Position numbers and translations under genes: made by a program. A DNA stretch of 13,313 bases. It comes from Prevotellaceae bacterium UBA1743 (GTDB lineage Bacteria; Bacteroidota; Bacteroidia; Bacteroidales; Bacteroidaceae). Every line of letters begins with the position of its first letter. Within the stretch, counting starts at the first letter, position 1. This document shows, in pieces, positions 1 through 6,842 of this stretch. The notes beneath the pieces were generated by a model that saw nothing but the letters and a program-made list of their open reading frames with translations, was not told where the DNA came from and did not search any database. The stretch lies in contig DCHV01000034.1 in assembly GCA_002314945.1 (NCBI GenBank), forward strand, positions 2,226 to 15,538, read 5' to 3'.

Positions 1-705
1 GCCATCCTAAGTGGAGGTGCGGAAGCAGCTGTCTTTGTGGTCGGAGTAGGTGGATTCAACGCGATGCATGCCATAAGCGTACGTAACGATGAACCAGAAA
101 AAGCCAGCCGACCATTCAGCGCAAGTCGTGATGGATTCGTGATAGGCGAAGGCTCCGTTTGCCTGATGCTGGAAGAATTGGAACATGCCAAAGCACGTGG
201 TGCCCGTATCTATGCCGAGTTGGCTGGAACTGGCATGAGCGCTGATGCCTTCCACATCACAGCCTCACACCCCGAGGGATTGGGAGCTTGCTTGGTGATG
301 CGAAATGCTTTGGAAGATGCAGGAATGAAGCCGGAAGATATTGATTACATCAATGTTCATGGAACTTCCACTCCCGTAGGCGATATTTCTGAAGCCAAAG
401 CAATCAAAGAAGTATTTGGAGAACATGCCTACAAACTGAACATCAGCAGTACAAAGTCGATGACAGGACATCTACTGGGAGCAGCAGGTGCAATCGAAGC
501 AATGGCAAGCGTACTTGCTGTGAAGAACGACATCGTGCCACCCACTATCAATCACGAAGAGGGTGATGACGATCCTGAGATTGACTATAAGCTGAACTTC
601 ACGTTCAACAAAGCTCAACAACGTACCGTACGCGCTGCCTTGAGTAACACGTTCGGTTTCGGCGGACACAATGCATGTGTCATCTTCAAGAAGTACACAG
701 AATAG
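1..705 (+). CDS. fabF: Beta-ketoacyl-[acyl-carrier-protein] synthase II (FabF), 3' part
   Basis: Cytoplasmic condensing enzyme of type II fatty-acid synthesis, adding malonyl-ACP units to growing acyl-ACP. The gene enters from the left edge in frame 1, so about 234 codons of a roughly 420-residue family are visible and the nucleophilic cysteine lies outside the window. Thiolase-fold hallmarks are clear: GVGGFNAM near nt 46-69, RDGFVIGEG, the VHGTSTPVGD motif with its catalytic His at nt 358-360, the STKSMTGHLLGAAGA motif with Lys at 454-456 and the second catalytic His at 469-471, and the C-terminal GFGGHN loop. An in-frame GTG at 37 is not a real start, because homology continues upstream of it. 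The acpP-fabF-rnc order is common in bacteria, which fits rnc following directly. The identification is secure; only the 5' end is missing. Confidence 0.96.
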   Translation, partial: AILSGGAEAAVFVVGVGGFNAMHAISVRNDEPEKASRPFSASRDGFVIGEGSVCLMLEELEHAKARGARIYAELAGTGMSADAFHITASHPEGLGACLVMRNALEDAGMKPEDIDYINVHGTSTPVGDISEAKAIKEVFGEHAYKLNISSTKSMTGHLLGAAGAIEAMASVLAVKNDIVPPTINHEEGDDDPEIDYKLNFTFNKAQQRTVRAALSNTFGFGGHNACVIFKKYTE

Positions 706-710
706 TGGTC

Positions 711-1520
711 GTGACATTCCACAATCTGATAGATACGATAAAGTTCCCTTTCCGCAAAGACAGGGAACTTTATCGTTCCTTTTTTCATATTTTAGGGTTT
801 TACCCCAACCACATCAGTTACTACAAAGAAGCGCTGATGCACAAGTCTTTGGCAAAAAAGAACAAAGAAGGACATGTCATCAACAACGAAAGGCTGGAGT
901 TTTTGGGGGATGCTATTCTTGATGCCGTAGTGGGCGATATTGTCTATCGGCATTTTAGCCACAAGCGAGAAGGATTCTTGACCAAGGCACGCAGTAAAAT
1001 CGTACAACGAGAAACTTTGGGAAAACTTGCAATAGAGTTGGGGCTTGACAAGTTGATTATGCGTAACGACACCTCTCAATCTCACAACAACTATACAATT
1101 GGGAACGCCTTCGAAGCAATGATAGGAGCCGTCTATCTGGACAAGGGATATGAAGGGGTCATGCGCTTTATGGAACGACGCATCTTTGGAGAGTTCATCA
1201 ACATCGACAAGATCTCCTATAGTGACCAAAACTACAAGAGCCGACTTCTGGAATGGAGTCAAAAGAATCGCATCAGCCTAACGTTCTGTCTTGCAGATGA
1301 AAAACGTGACGAATACGGGAATCCCATATTCCAAAGCAAAGTCATGTTAGGAGGAATACAAGGCTGCATGGGGAAGGGATACACGAAAAAAGAAAGTCAG
1401 CAGAATGCGTGCAGGGACACCTTGAAACGATTAAAGAAAGACCGAGATTTCCAAACGCAGGTATTATCAGCAAAAGAAGAGGAAACAGAATCAGAAAATT
1501 CAGAAAATGAGTCTAACTAA
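711..1520 (+). CDS. rnc: Ribonuclease III
   Basis: Double-strand-specific endoribonuclease that processes rRNA precursors and structured mRNAs. Numbered from the GTG at 711, the nuclease signature NERLEFLGDAILD lies at about 59-71 with acidic residues E60, E63 and D67. The second metal-site motif GNAFEA (132-135) keeps E135 but has Asn where E. coli has Asp114. A dsRNA-binding domain spans about 175-241, followed by an acidic Ser/Glu/Asn-rich tail. The start is uncertain. GTG 711 or GTG 705 (which overlaps the fabF stop by one base) fit the family length I remember for Bacteroides proteins; ATG 675 would overlap fabF by 31 bases; ATG 837 would cut off the conserved first helix. A perfect terminator-like hairpin covers codons about 9-25. 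No promoter is visible at the junction, so expression probably depends on read-through from fabF. The last 14 bases overlap the next gene. Confidence 0.9.
   Translation: MTFHNLIDTIKFPFRKDRELYRSFFHILGFYPNHISYYKEALMHKSLAKKNKEGHVINNERLEFLGDAILDAVVGDIVYRHFSHKREGFLTKARSKIVQRETLGKLAIELGLDKLIMRNDTSQSHNNYTIGNAFEAMIGAVYLDKGYEGVMRFMERRIFGEFINIDKISYSDQNYKSRLLEWSQKNRISLTFCLADEKRDEYGNPIFQSKVMLGGIQGCMGKGYTKKESQQNACRDTLKRLKKDRDFQTQVLSAKEEETESENSENESN
735..785 (+). terminator. Terminator-like hairpin inside the 5' end of rnc
   Basis: CGATAAAGTTCCCT (736-749) is perfectly complementary to AGGGAACTTTATCG (762-775) across a 12-base loop. An outer A735-T776 pair brings the stem to 15 bp. It is followed by TCC and six T residues (780-785), the layout of an intrinsic terminator on the + strand. 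It starts 30 bases after the fabF stop, so it could end the fabF transcript, yet it lies within the coding frame of rnc. It could also be a structure cleaved by RNase III itself. The structure is seen directly; its role is inferred. Confidence 0.7.
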
Positions 1521-3015
1521 CTTCATACGTCCCCTTTTCCTGAATCGTCAACACCAATTGGACGCATATCAGGACAAGGCAGAAATGCTGCAGACAGATG
1601 TATTACTGAAACTTACAGGAAAAGCAGCTGGTACTGAATGGGGCAGGATGCACGGATATGACAAGGTACACACGTACGAGCAGTTTGCACAATCGACCTC
1701 AGTAAACACCTACGAGGAACTGAAAGGTTTCATAGACAGAATGCGTCAGGGCGAAAGGGATGTATTGTGGCCAGGACAAGTGCGTTGGTATGCCAAGTCA
1801 AGCGGAACGACCAACGATAAAAGCAAATTCATCCCCGTAAGCAAAGACGGTTTGCACGACACGCACTATGCAGGAGGACGAGATGCTACGGCTTGGTATC
1901 TGCGCAATTATCCCAAGAGCCACATTTTCGATGGAAAAGCGCTCATTTTGGGAGGGAGTCATGCCCCCAATTACAACCTAACCAATAGTTTGGTGGGCGA
2001 CTTGAGCGCCATTCTGATTGAAAACATCAATCCGTTGGTCAATCTCGTCAGAGTACCCAAGAAAGAAACTGCACTATTGAGCGATTTTGCGCTAAAACGT
2101 GACAGGATAGCCCATGAAGCACTCCACCAGAACGTGACAAACCTGAGCGGAGTACCCTCGTGGATGCTCTCCGTATTGACCCGCCTGATGGAAGTATCAG
2201 GCGCCACTCATCTTCAAGAAGTATGGCCAAACCTGGAAGTATTCTTCCACGGAGGAGTGGCTTTCACTCCCTATCGCAAGCAATATCAGCAACTCATCAC
2301 CAAGGAAGGGATGCACTATATGGAGACCTATAACGCCTCGGAAGGTTTCTTCGGATTACAAGACGACCCATCGGATATTGCCATGAGTCTGATGGTCGAT
2401 TATGGTGTGTTCTTCGAATTTATTCCCATGGATGAACTTGAATCGGAAAGACCAAACATTGTACCCTTGTGGGGCGTGGAAACTGGACGTAACTACGCGA
2501 TGGTCTTCAGTACCTCCAGTGGCTTGTGGCGCTATATGATTGGAGACACTGTACGCTTCACACAAAAGAACCCCTACAAGTTCGTTATCACAGGACGTAC
2601 GAAATTCTTCATCAATGCCTTTGGTGAAGAACTGATTGTGGACAATGCCGAAAAAGGGCTTGCAGAAGCCTGCAGCAAGACAGGAGCACAGGTACTCGAA
2701 TATACCGCAGCGCCCGTTTTCATGGATGCACAAGGTAAATGTCGTCATCAATGGCTTATCGAATTTAGTGTTGAGCCTACCAATTTGGAAGAATTCGCCA
2801 CCCTATTGGATAACGCGCTCCAGAAGATAAATTCCGACTACGAAGCCAAACGTTACAAAGACATCACCCTACAGCCATTGGAAATCATCCCTGCACGAAA
2901 AGGTGTGTTCGACGATTGGCTAAAATTGAAAGGAAAACTGGGTGGACAGCACAAAATCCCTCGCTTGAGTAATCATCGCAACACCATAGAGGAAATACTG
3001 AAACTTAACGGATGA
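1507..3015 (+). CDS. GH3-family acyl-adenylating amido synthetase-like protein
   Basis: A 502-residue member of the GH3 family (ANL superfamily), named after plant auxin-responsive enzymes that adenylate a carboxylic acid and join it to an amino acid. Visible motifs: the ATP-binding loop SSGTTNDKSK (98-107), HGGVAFTPY (248-256), YNASEGFFG (275-283), WRYMIGDTVRF (341-351), the hinge-region GRTKFFINAFGEE (363-375), and a C-terminal KGKLGGQHKIPR (475-486) resembling the conserved Lys/Gln/Pro-Arg block of plant GH3 proteins. There is no signal peptide, so it should be cytoplasmic. It overlaps rnc by 14 bases and the following lipoprotein gene by 4, implying translational coupling. Acid and amine substrates are unknown; plant hormone chemistry should not be assumed. 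The family assignment is strong, the biochemical role open. Confidence 0.88.
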   Translation: MSLTNFIRPLFLNRQHQLDAYQDKAEMLQTDVLLKLTGKAAGTEWGRMHGYDKVHTYEQFAQSTSVNTYEELKGFIDRMRQGERDVLWPGQVRWYAKSSGTTNDKSKFIPVSKDGLHDTHYAGGRDATAWYLRNYPKSHIFDGKALILGGSHAPNYNLTNSLVGDLSAILIENINPLVNLVRVPKKETALLSDFALKRDRIAHEALHQNVTNLSGVPSWMLSVLTRLMEVSGATHLQEVWPNLEVFFHGGVAFTPYRKQYQQLITKEGMHYMETYNASEGFFGLQDDPSDIAMSLMVDYGVFFEFIPMDELESERPNIVPLWGVETGRNYAMVFSTSSGLWRYMIGDTVRFTQKNPYKFVITGRTKFFINAFGEELIVDNAEKGLAEACSKTGAQVLEYTAAPVFMDAQGKCRHQWLIEFSVEPTNLEEFATLLDNALQKINSDYEAKRYKDITLQPLEIIPARKGVFDDWLKLKGKLGGQHKIPRLSNHRNTIEEILKLNG

Positions 3016-5054
3016 AACGACGACACATTTCCTATCTGGCAATCTTGGGACTACTGGTAACAGCATGTGCCAGCATCGGCAATCCTGACGGAGGCATCTT
3101 TGATGAAATTCCTCCCAAAGTGGTAGATGCCTTTCCCAAGGACAGATCGGTAATGAATGACAAGAAAAAGATCAGCATTCTATTCGATGAATACATCAAA
3201 TTACAAAATGCCAGCGAAAAGGTTATTGTTTCACCTCCCCAGATAGAAGCGGCAAATGTACGTGCCGATGGAAAGAAGGTTAAAATAGATCTGTACGACA
3301 CATTACAAAAAAACACAACCTATACAATTGACTTCAGCGACGCTATTGAAGACAATAACGAGGGTAATCCTATGGGTATGTACACTTATTCGTTCAGTAC
3401 GGGCGAAACTATCGACACTATGGAAATCAGCGGTACTGTATTGAATGCCGCCGACCTGGAACCTATAAAAGGAATTATGGTAGGGCTTTTTCCTGCAGAT
3501 TCAACATATAGTGATTCACTATTTACCACCCAAGCTTTCAGTAGGGTGTCTCGCACCAATGGTAGCGGACGTTTTACGGTAAAAGGTGTCAAGCCAGGAC
3601 GTTACCGCGCATTTGCCTTGAAAGATGCCGATGGAAATTTCCGTTTCAACCAAAAAAGCGAAATAATCGCTTTCGACACAACTATTTGGAGTACCTCTTG
3701 CCGTCCTGATGTGAGGATGGACACTATTTGGAGAGATTCCACTCATTACGATTCCATTCGGGTAATTCCATATACGCATTTCTTTCCTGACAATATCGTA
3801 CTCAAGGCATTCCAAGAAGGAGGGCAAGATCATCATCTCCTGAAAACAGAAAGACTCGTGCCTGAATGCTTCAAAGTATTTTTCACATCACCAGCCGACA
3901 CGTTACCCGAAATCAAAGGACTAAATTTCGATGAATCCTGTCTCTATGTAGAACATACGCTCAAATTCGACACACTCACCTATTGGATTACAGACACGCT
4001 ATTCAGTTATGCCCAAGACACCCTTTCGTTATCCATGACCTATTTGGATACTGACACGCTGGGAAAACTGGTACCACGAACCGACACATTGGATATTGTG
4101 CCGAAACTGACTCGCGAAAAGCAACGAAAAGAGCGGGACAAGAAAATTGAAGACTGGAACAAGGAACGGGAGAAAAAACAGAAAAAGGCAAAAGAGCCAC
4201 TTCCTCCAGAGAAAAACCCATACGAAATCACATTCTTGGAAATGAAGGGAAAACCAGCCGGATCACTCGATCCAAATCAGAATGTACGATTTACGTCAGC
4301 CGAACCAATTGCACAATTGGATAGCACAAAACTACATTTTTATATAAAACAAGATTCCGACTGGATACCTGCCCCCTTCCTTTTCCTTCCAGAGACGGGG
4401 CGTTCCTCAAGTTATATCTTATATGCGGAATGGGAACCTAAAAAGGAATACCGTTTTATGGCCGACAGTTTGGCATTCACAAGTGTACTGGGCACCTTTA
4501 CCCGTAATATAAAACAAGAATACAAAGTGCGTGATACCGAGGAATTTGGTTCACTCTTTATTCACGTCAATCTACCCGACAGCAATGTCATCGTCCAGAT
4601 TTTAGGTCGGAGTGACAAGCCTATGCTCGAACAAGAAATTGACTCCTTAGGAAATGCCGATTTCTACTACATGAAACCTGGGGAATATTACATAAGATGC
4701 TTTATCGACAAAAATGCAAATGGCCAATGGGACACTGGAGATTATGCCTCTGGATTACAACCCGAAGAAGTCTTCTATTTTCCCAAACCGCTTACTGTCA
4801 AGGCACAATGGGATATAGAACAGGATTGGAGTCCCCGTTCCATAGAGACCACCAAACAGAAGGCTAAAGAAATCACTAAGCAGAAGCCCGACAAGGAAAA
4901 GAAGGTGAAGAGCAAGAACAAGCAGCGAGAGGAGGATATGCGTAATGCAAAATCTGGCAAAAGCACCTCCTCAAGTAACGGATCCACCGGAAATGGAAAA
5001 CGTAGTGCCACGCCCGCCGGACGCCGACAAATATCGTCTAACATGTCATTGTAG
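3012..5054 (+). CDS. Large lipoprotein with N-terminal Big_5-like Ig domain
   Basis: A 680-residue predicted lipoprotein. The signal peptide ends in the lipobox LVTAC with Cys19. Residues about 30-130 resemble a bacterial Ig-like Big_5 domain (IPPKVVDAFPKDRS, ISILFDEYI, TYTIDFSDAIEDNNEGNP). Residues about 137-215 look like a carboxypeptidase-regulatory-type beta-sandwich (ISGTVLNAADLEPIKG, FTVKGVKPGRYRAFALKD). A highly charged Lys/Glu stretch (about 365-400), probably helical, separates this from a second beta-rich part. A Ca-binding-like loop DKNANGQWDTGD lies at 566-577. The tail from 612 is Lys-rich, then Ser/Gly/Asn-rich, and looks disordered. The ATG lies in the stop of the GH3 gene (ATGA overlap), and the next gene starts 2 bases after its stop. 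It should sit in the outer or inner membrane facing the periplasm or the surface. Function unknown; a scaffold or binding role would be a guess. Confidence 0.85.
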   Translation: MKRRHISYLAILGLLVTACASIGNPDGGIFDEIPPKVVDAFPKDRSVMNDKKKISILFDEYIKLQNASEKVIVSPPQIEAANVRADGKKVKIDLYDTLQKNTTYTIDFSDAIEDNNEGNPMGMYTYSFSTGETIDTMEISGTVLNAADLEPIKGIMVGLFPADSTYSDSLFTTQAFSRVSRTNGSGRFTVKGVKPGRYRAFALKDADGNFRFNQKSEIIAFDTTIWSTSCRPDVRMDTIWRDSTHYDSIRVIPYTHFFPDNIVLKAFQEGGQDHHLLKTERLVPECFKVFFTSPADTLPEIKGLNFDESCLYVEHTLKFDTLTYWITDTLFSYAQDTLSLSMTYLDTDTLGKLVPRTDTLDIVPKLTREKQRKERDKKIEDWNKEREKKQKKAKEPLPPEKNPYEITFLEMKGKPAGSLDPNQNVRFTSAEPIAQLDSTKLHFYIKQDSDWIPAPFLFLPETGRSSSYILYAEWEPKKEYRFMADSLAFTSVLGTFTRNIKQEYKVRDTEEFGSLFIHVNLPDSNVIVQILGRSDKPMLEQEIDSLGNADFYYMKPGEYYIRCFIDKNANGQWDTGDYASGLQPEEVFYFPKPLTVKAQWDIEQDWSPRSIETTKQKAKEITKQKPDKEKKVKSKNKQREEDMRNAKSGKSTSSSNGSTGNGKRSATPAGRRQISSNMSL

Positions 5055-5056
5055 AA

Positions 5057-5854
5057 ATGAAACGACTTATCTTGTTCATACTTTGGTTGACATTTGCAAC
5101 ACCCGGAATGGCACAATGCCCCACAACAAATACAGCATTCAAGTCGGGGGAGACACTCACCTACAAGTTGTTCTTCAATTGGAAGTTTGTATGGGTGGGA
5201 GCAGGTAATGCAGTCATGAGCACTACCAAAGAGGAAGGAAAAGGCTATCGCAGCAGTTTGATCACCCATACCAGCAAACGCATCGATCGGTTTTTCATGA
5301 TGCGAGACACCTTGCTTAGTATCGTTGATCAAGATATGGTGCCTCAATACTACCGTAAGGCTGCCAACGAAGGAGGCAAATACTACGTGGATCAGGTTTG
5401 GTACAATTACAAGAACGGACAGACCCATTTGAAACAACGCTACCAAAACCGAAGAGGAGAAATATCTGACACGACCTACCAAAGTACATCTTGCATCTAC
5501 GACATGATGAGTATGATGCTACGGGCACGTTCCTTTGACGTGACAAATTTCAAAGAAGGGCAGAAGATTCTATTTCCGATGGCAGACGGGGATCAAGTTG
5601 AACAGGTAACCCTCATATATCGTGGGAAAAAAACCTACCGAATGGAGGAAACAGACATACGATATCGTTGCCTCGTGTTCTCCTTTGTGGAATATGAGGA
5701 TAAAAAAGAGAAAGAAATCATCACCTTCTACATCACCGATGATGCCAATCATGCTCCCGTTCGTCTTGACCTCTTCCTTAAGTTCGGAGTAGCCAAGGCC
5801 TACTTAAGTAAAGCAGAAGGTCTGCGCAATCCCCAAACGTCCATTATAAAATAG
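5057..5854 (+). CDS. Secreted DUF3108-type protein
   Basis: A 265-residue exported protein. A hydrophobic signal peptide (residues 1-19) ends at GMA-Q, a plausible signal peptidase I site; Cys21 is not in a good lipobox because Gln precedes it. The mature part begins with FKSGETLTYKLFFNWKFVWVGAGNAVM (30-54 region), the pattern I associate with DUF3108, followed by alternating beta strands including YYVDQVWYNYKNGQ and ITFYITDDANHAPVRLDL near the C-terminus. That closing ITDD..PVRLD strand is also typical of the family. It is probably periplasmic. Its ATG is 2 bases after the lipoprotein stop, so the two are surely co-translated. This is the last gene of the operon; no convincing terminator follows. 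No enzymatic motif is visible and the function is unknown. Confidence 0.82.
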   Translation: MKRLILFILWLTFATPGMAQCPTTNTAFKSGETLTYKLFFNWKFVWVGAGNAVMSTTKEEGKGYRSSLITHTSKRIDRFFMMRDTLLSIVDQDMVPQYYRKAANEGGKYYVDQVWYNYKNGQTHLKQRYQNRRGEISDTTYQSTSCIYDMMSMMLRARSFDVTNFKEGQKILFPMADGDQVEQVTLIYRGKKTYRMEETDIRYRCLVFSFVEYEDKKEKEIITFYITDDANHAPVRLDLFLKFGVAKAYLSKAEGLRNPQTSIIK

Positions 5855-5975
5855 GTTTCACATTTATCTTCGTGACCTCCTTGAACTATAGAGAGTGATT
5901 CATCCCTGACATGTAGATTTGAGGGGGGTACCATTCGTCAAACCACAGACAATTTCCGAATGCAAGAATTAGCAA

Positions 5976-6019
5976 GGGCTATCGAAGGGCTATCGAAGGG
6001 TTATCGAAGGGTTATCGAA
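5976..6019. repeat. Four-copy 11-bp tandem repeat GGGYTATCGAA
   Basis: Four head-to-tail units: GGGCTATCGAA at 5976-5986 and 5987-5997, then GGGTTATCGAA at 5998-6008 and 6009-6019, followed by a partial GG. The single C/T difference splits the array into two identical pairs. The 11-bp unit is close to one helical turn, so each copy faces the same side of the DNA. Confidence 0.95.
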
Positions 6020-6093
6020 GGAATTCCGTCTGAAAAATCAACTTGACACAGAGAGGGCAATGCATATTCCATATCACTTTTTCATGGTATATA

Positions 6094-6125
6094 CTTGGAG
6101 AATCCAACATAAAATTGTAATTTTG
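6094..6125 (+). promoter_or_regulatory. Predicted Bacteroidetes promoter for the cupin gene
   Basis: CTTG at 6094-6097 (one mismatch to the -33 TTTG), a 20-base spacer, then TAATTTTG at 6118-6125 matching the -7 consensus TAnnTTTG. Transcription would start a few bases downstream, leaving a leader of about 150 bases before the cupin start at 6282. Confidence 0.6.
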
Positions 6126-6281
6126 CAATGCCGATAAAGGACAAGTTGAATCGTCCCACAACATAGTAAAGCTAACAGGATTTGGCATAGCTTAATTCTT
6201 TGTGCTTCGGCCATGCGTATCGGCCCTCTGCTCTTGCGAATAATTGCATGAGGTTTTCCATAGATTGAAAAAAACATTGAT

Positions 6282-6692
6282 ATGAAAATCGACAAAATAC
6301 TATTTGACAGCCTGACAGAACAGGCAAAGGAAACACCTCGACTGAGGATGAACTATGATATGCGAACCTCGTCAGAAGACAGGTCGCAGCGGATGCTGAA
6401 TGCGTTGTTACCAGGAACTCCACTGCCCATCCATCGGCATAGAGAAACCACAGAGACGATAGTAGTGCTTCGTGGTCGTATGGAGGAAATATATTATGAG
6501 GTTTCTGAAGAGAAGATAGCGCGTGAAACTGAACGGATTTTGCTGTCGGCAGATGGGCCAGTACAGGGTTTGAGCATTCCTGTGGGACAGTGGCATGGGG
6601 TGAATATCCTGGAACCAACTGTGATACTGGAGTGCAAGGATGGGAAATACGAACCGCTGTCGGATGAAGATATAGTGAATACACAAAAGTAG
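6282..6692 (+). CDS. WbuC-like cupin-fold metalloprotein
   Basis: A 136-residue cytoplasmic protein with a single cupin barrel. The first cupin motif reads PIHRHRETTETIVVLRGRM, giving the metal ligands H51, H53 and E58 (HxHx4E). The second motif, LSIPVGQWHGV, provides H105. The N-terminal start MKIDKILFDSLTEQAKETPRLRMNYD resembles the WbuC family, members of which occur in some O-antigen clusters; their reaction is not settled. No sugar-nucleotide or glycosyltransferase gene is nearby, so an O-antigen role has no local support. It appears to be transcribed alone: a predicted promoter with a long leader lies upstream and a strong terminator hairpin begins 20 bases after the stop. The cupin fold is confident, WbuC membership likely, substrate unknown. 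Confidence 0.85.
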   Translation: MKIDKILFDSLTEQAKETPRLRMNYDMRTSSEDRSQRMLNALLPGTPLPIHRHRETTETIVVLRGRMEEIYYEVSEEKIARETERILLSADGPVQGLSIPVGQWHGVNILEPTVILECKDGKYEPLSDEDIVNTQK

Positions 6693-6711
6693 ATCGCTTA
6701 GGAGCATACGA

Positions 6712-6746
6712 AAAAAGAGTCGATAACATAGTTATCAACTCTTTTT
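6712..6746. terminator. Bidirectional intrinsic terminator
   Basis: A near-perfect palindrome. AAAAAGAGT (6712-6720) pairs with ACTCTTTTT (6738-6746), then a C-A mismatch (6721/6737), then GATAAC (6722-6727) pairs with GTTATC (6731-6736) around an ATA loop. A-tract and T-tract flank it symmetrically, so it can stop the cupin gene on the + strand and the tRNA gene on the - strand. The tRNA 3' end is only 7 bases from the hairpin. Confidence 0.88.
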
Positions 6747-6753
6747 GATTCGG

Positions 6754-6826
6754 TCGGGATGACAAGACTCGAACTTGCGACCTCGCGCCCCCCAGACGTG
6801 TGCGCTACCAACTGCGCTACATCCCG
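6754..6826 (-). tRNA. tRNA-Pro (anticodon GGG)
   Basis: On the - strand a 73-base cloverleaf folds: acceptor CGGGATG/CATCCCG, D-arm GCGC-AGTTGGTA-GCGC, anticodon loop CTGGGGG with anticodon GGG, a 5-base variable loop AGGTC, and T-arm GCAAG-TTCGAGT-CTTGT, followed by discriminator A. The CCA end is not encoded (CCG follows), so CCA must be added after transcription. The anticodon stem CACGT/GCGCG has an A-C opposition at 28-42 and a G-U-type pair at 31-39. The T-stem starts with a G-U pair. It is read from its own promoter (6843-6874) and ends at the shared hairpin at 6712-6746. Confidence 0.95.
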
Positions 6827-6842
6827 TTCCGTTTTGCGAGTG

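Larger units (their letters stand above)
5855..6281. other. 427-base intergenic region before the cupin gene
   Basis: No supported gene. It holds a four-copy 11-bp tandem repeat (5976-6019), a predicted promoter (6094-6125), and about 150 bases of likely 5' leader before the cupin start. Two weak stem possibilities lie in the leader: AAGCTA/TAGCTT (6169-6174 with 6188-6193), and GGCC/GGCC around 6204-6226. Neither matches a riboswitch I know. Longer reading frames on the - strand here are shadows with no recognisable protein features. Confidence 0.6.

Noticed and set aside
4775..5482. A 235-codon open frame on the - strand over the lipoprotein/DUF3108 junction
   Set aside because: It is antisense to two well-supported genes, and its composition looks like a frame shadow rather than a real protein.
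5857..5880. Imperfect stem GGTTTCAC/GTGACC just after the DUF3108 gene as a terminator
   Set aside because: It has a bulge and no T-tract, so I could not support it as the operon's terminator.
5976..6019. A CRISPR array
   Set aside because: The repeats are 11 bp and directly adjacent with no spacers, and no cas genes are near.
6043..6071. TTGACA resembling an E. coli-type -35 box
   Set aside because: The sequence 17 bases downstream (ATTCCA) does not resemble TATAAT, and primary promoters in this phylum use TTTG/TAnnTTTG.
6172..6765. A 197-codon open frame on the - strand across the cupin gene and part of the tRNA
   Set aside because: It runs antisense through a recognisable cupin gene and into a tRNA gene, shows no protein family features, and has no promoter-like element at its start.
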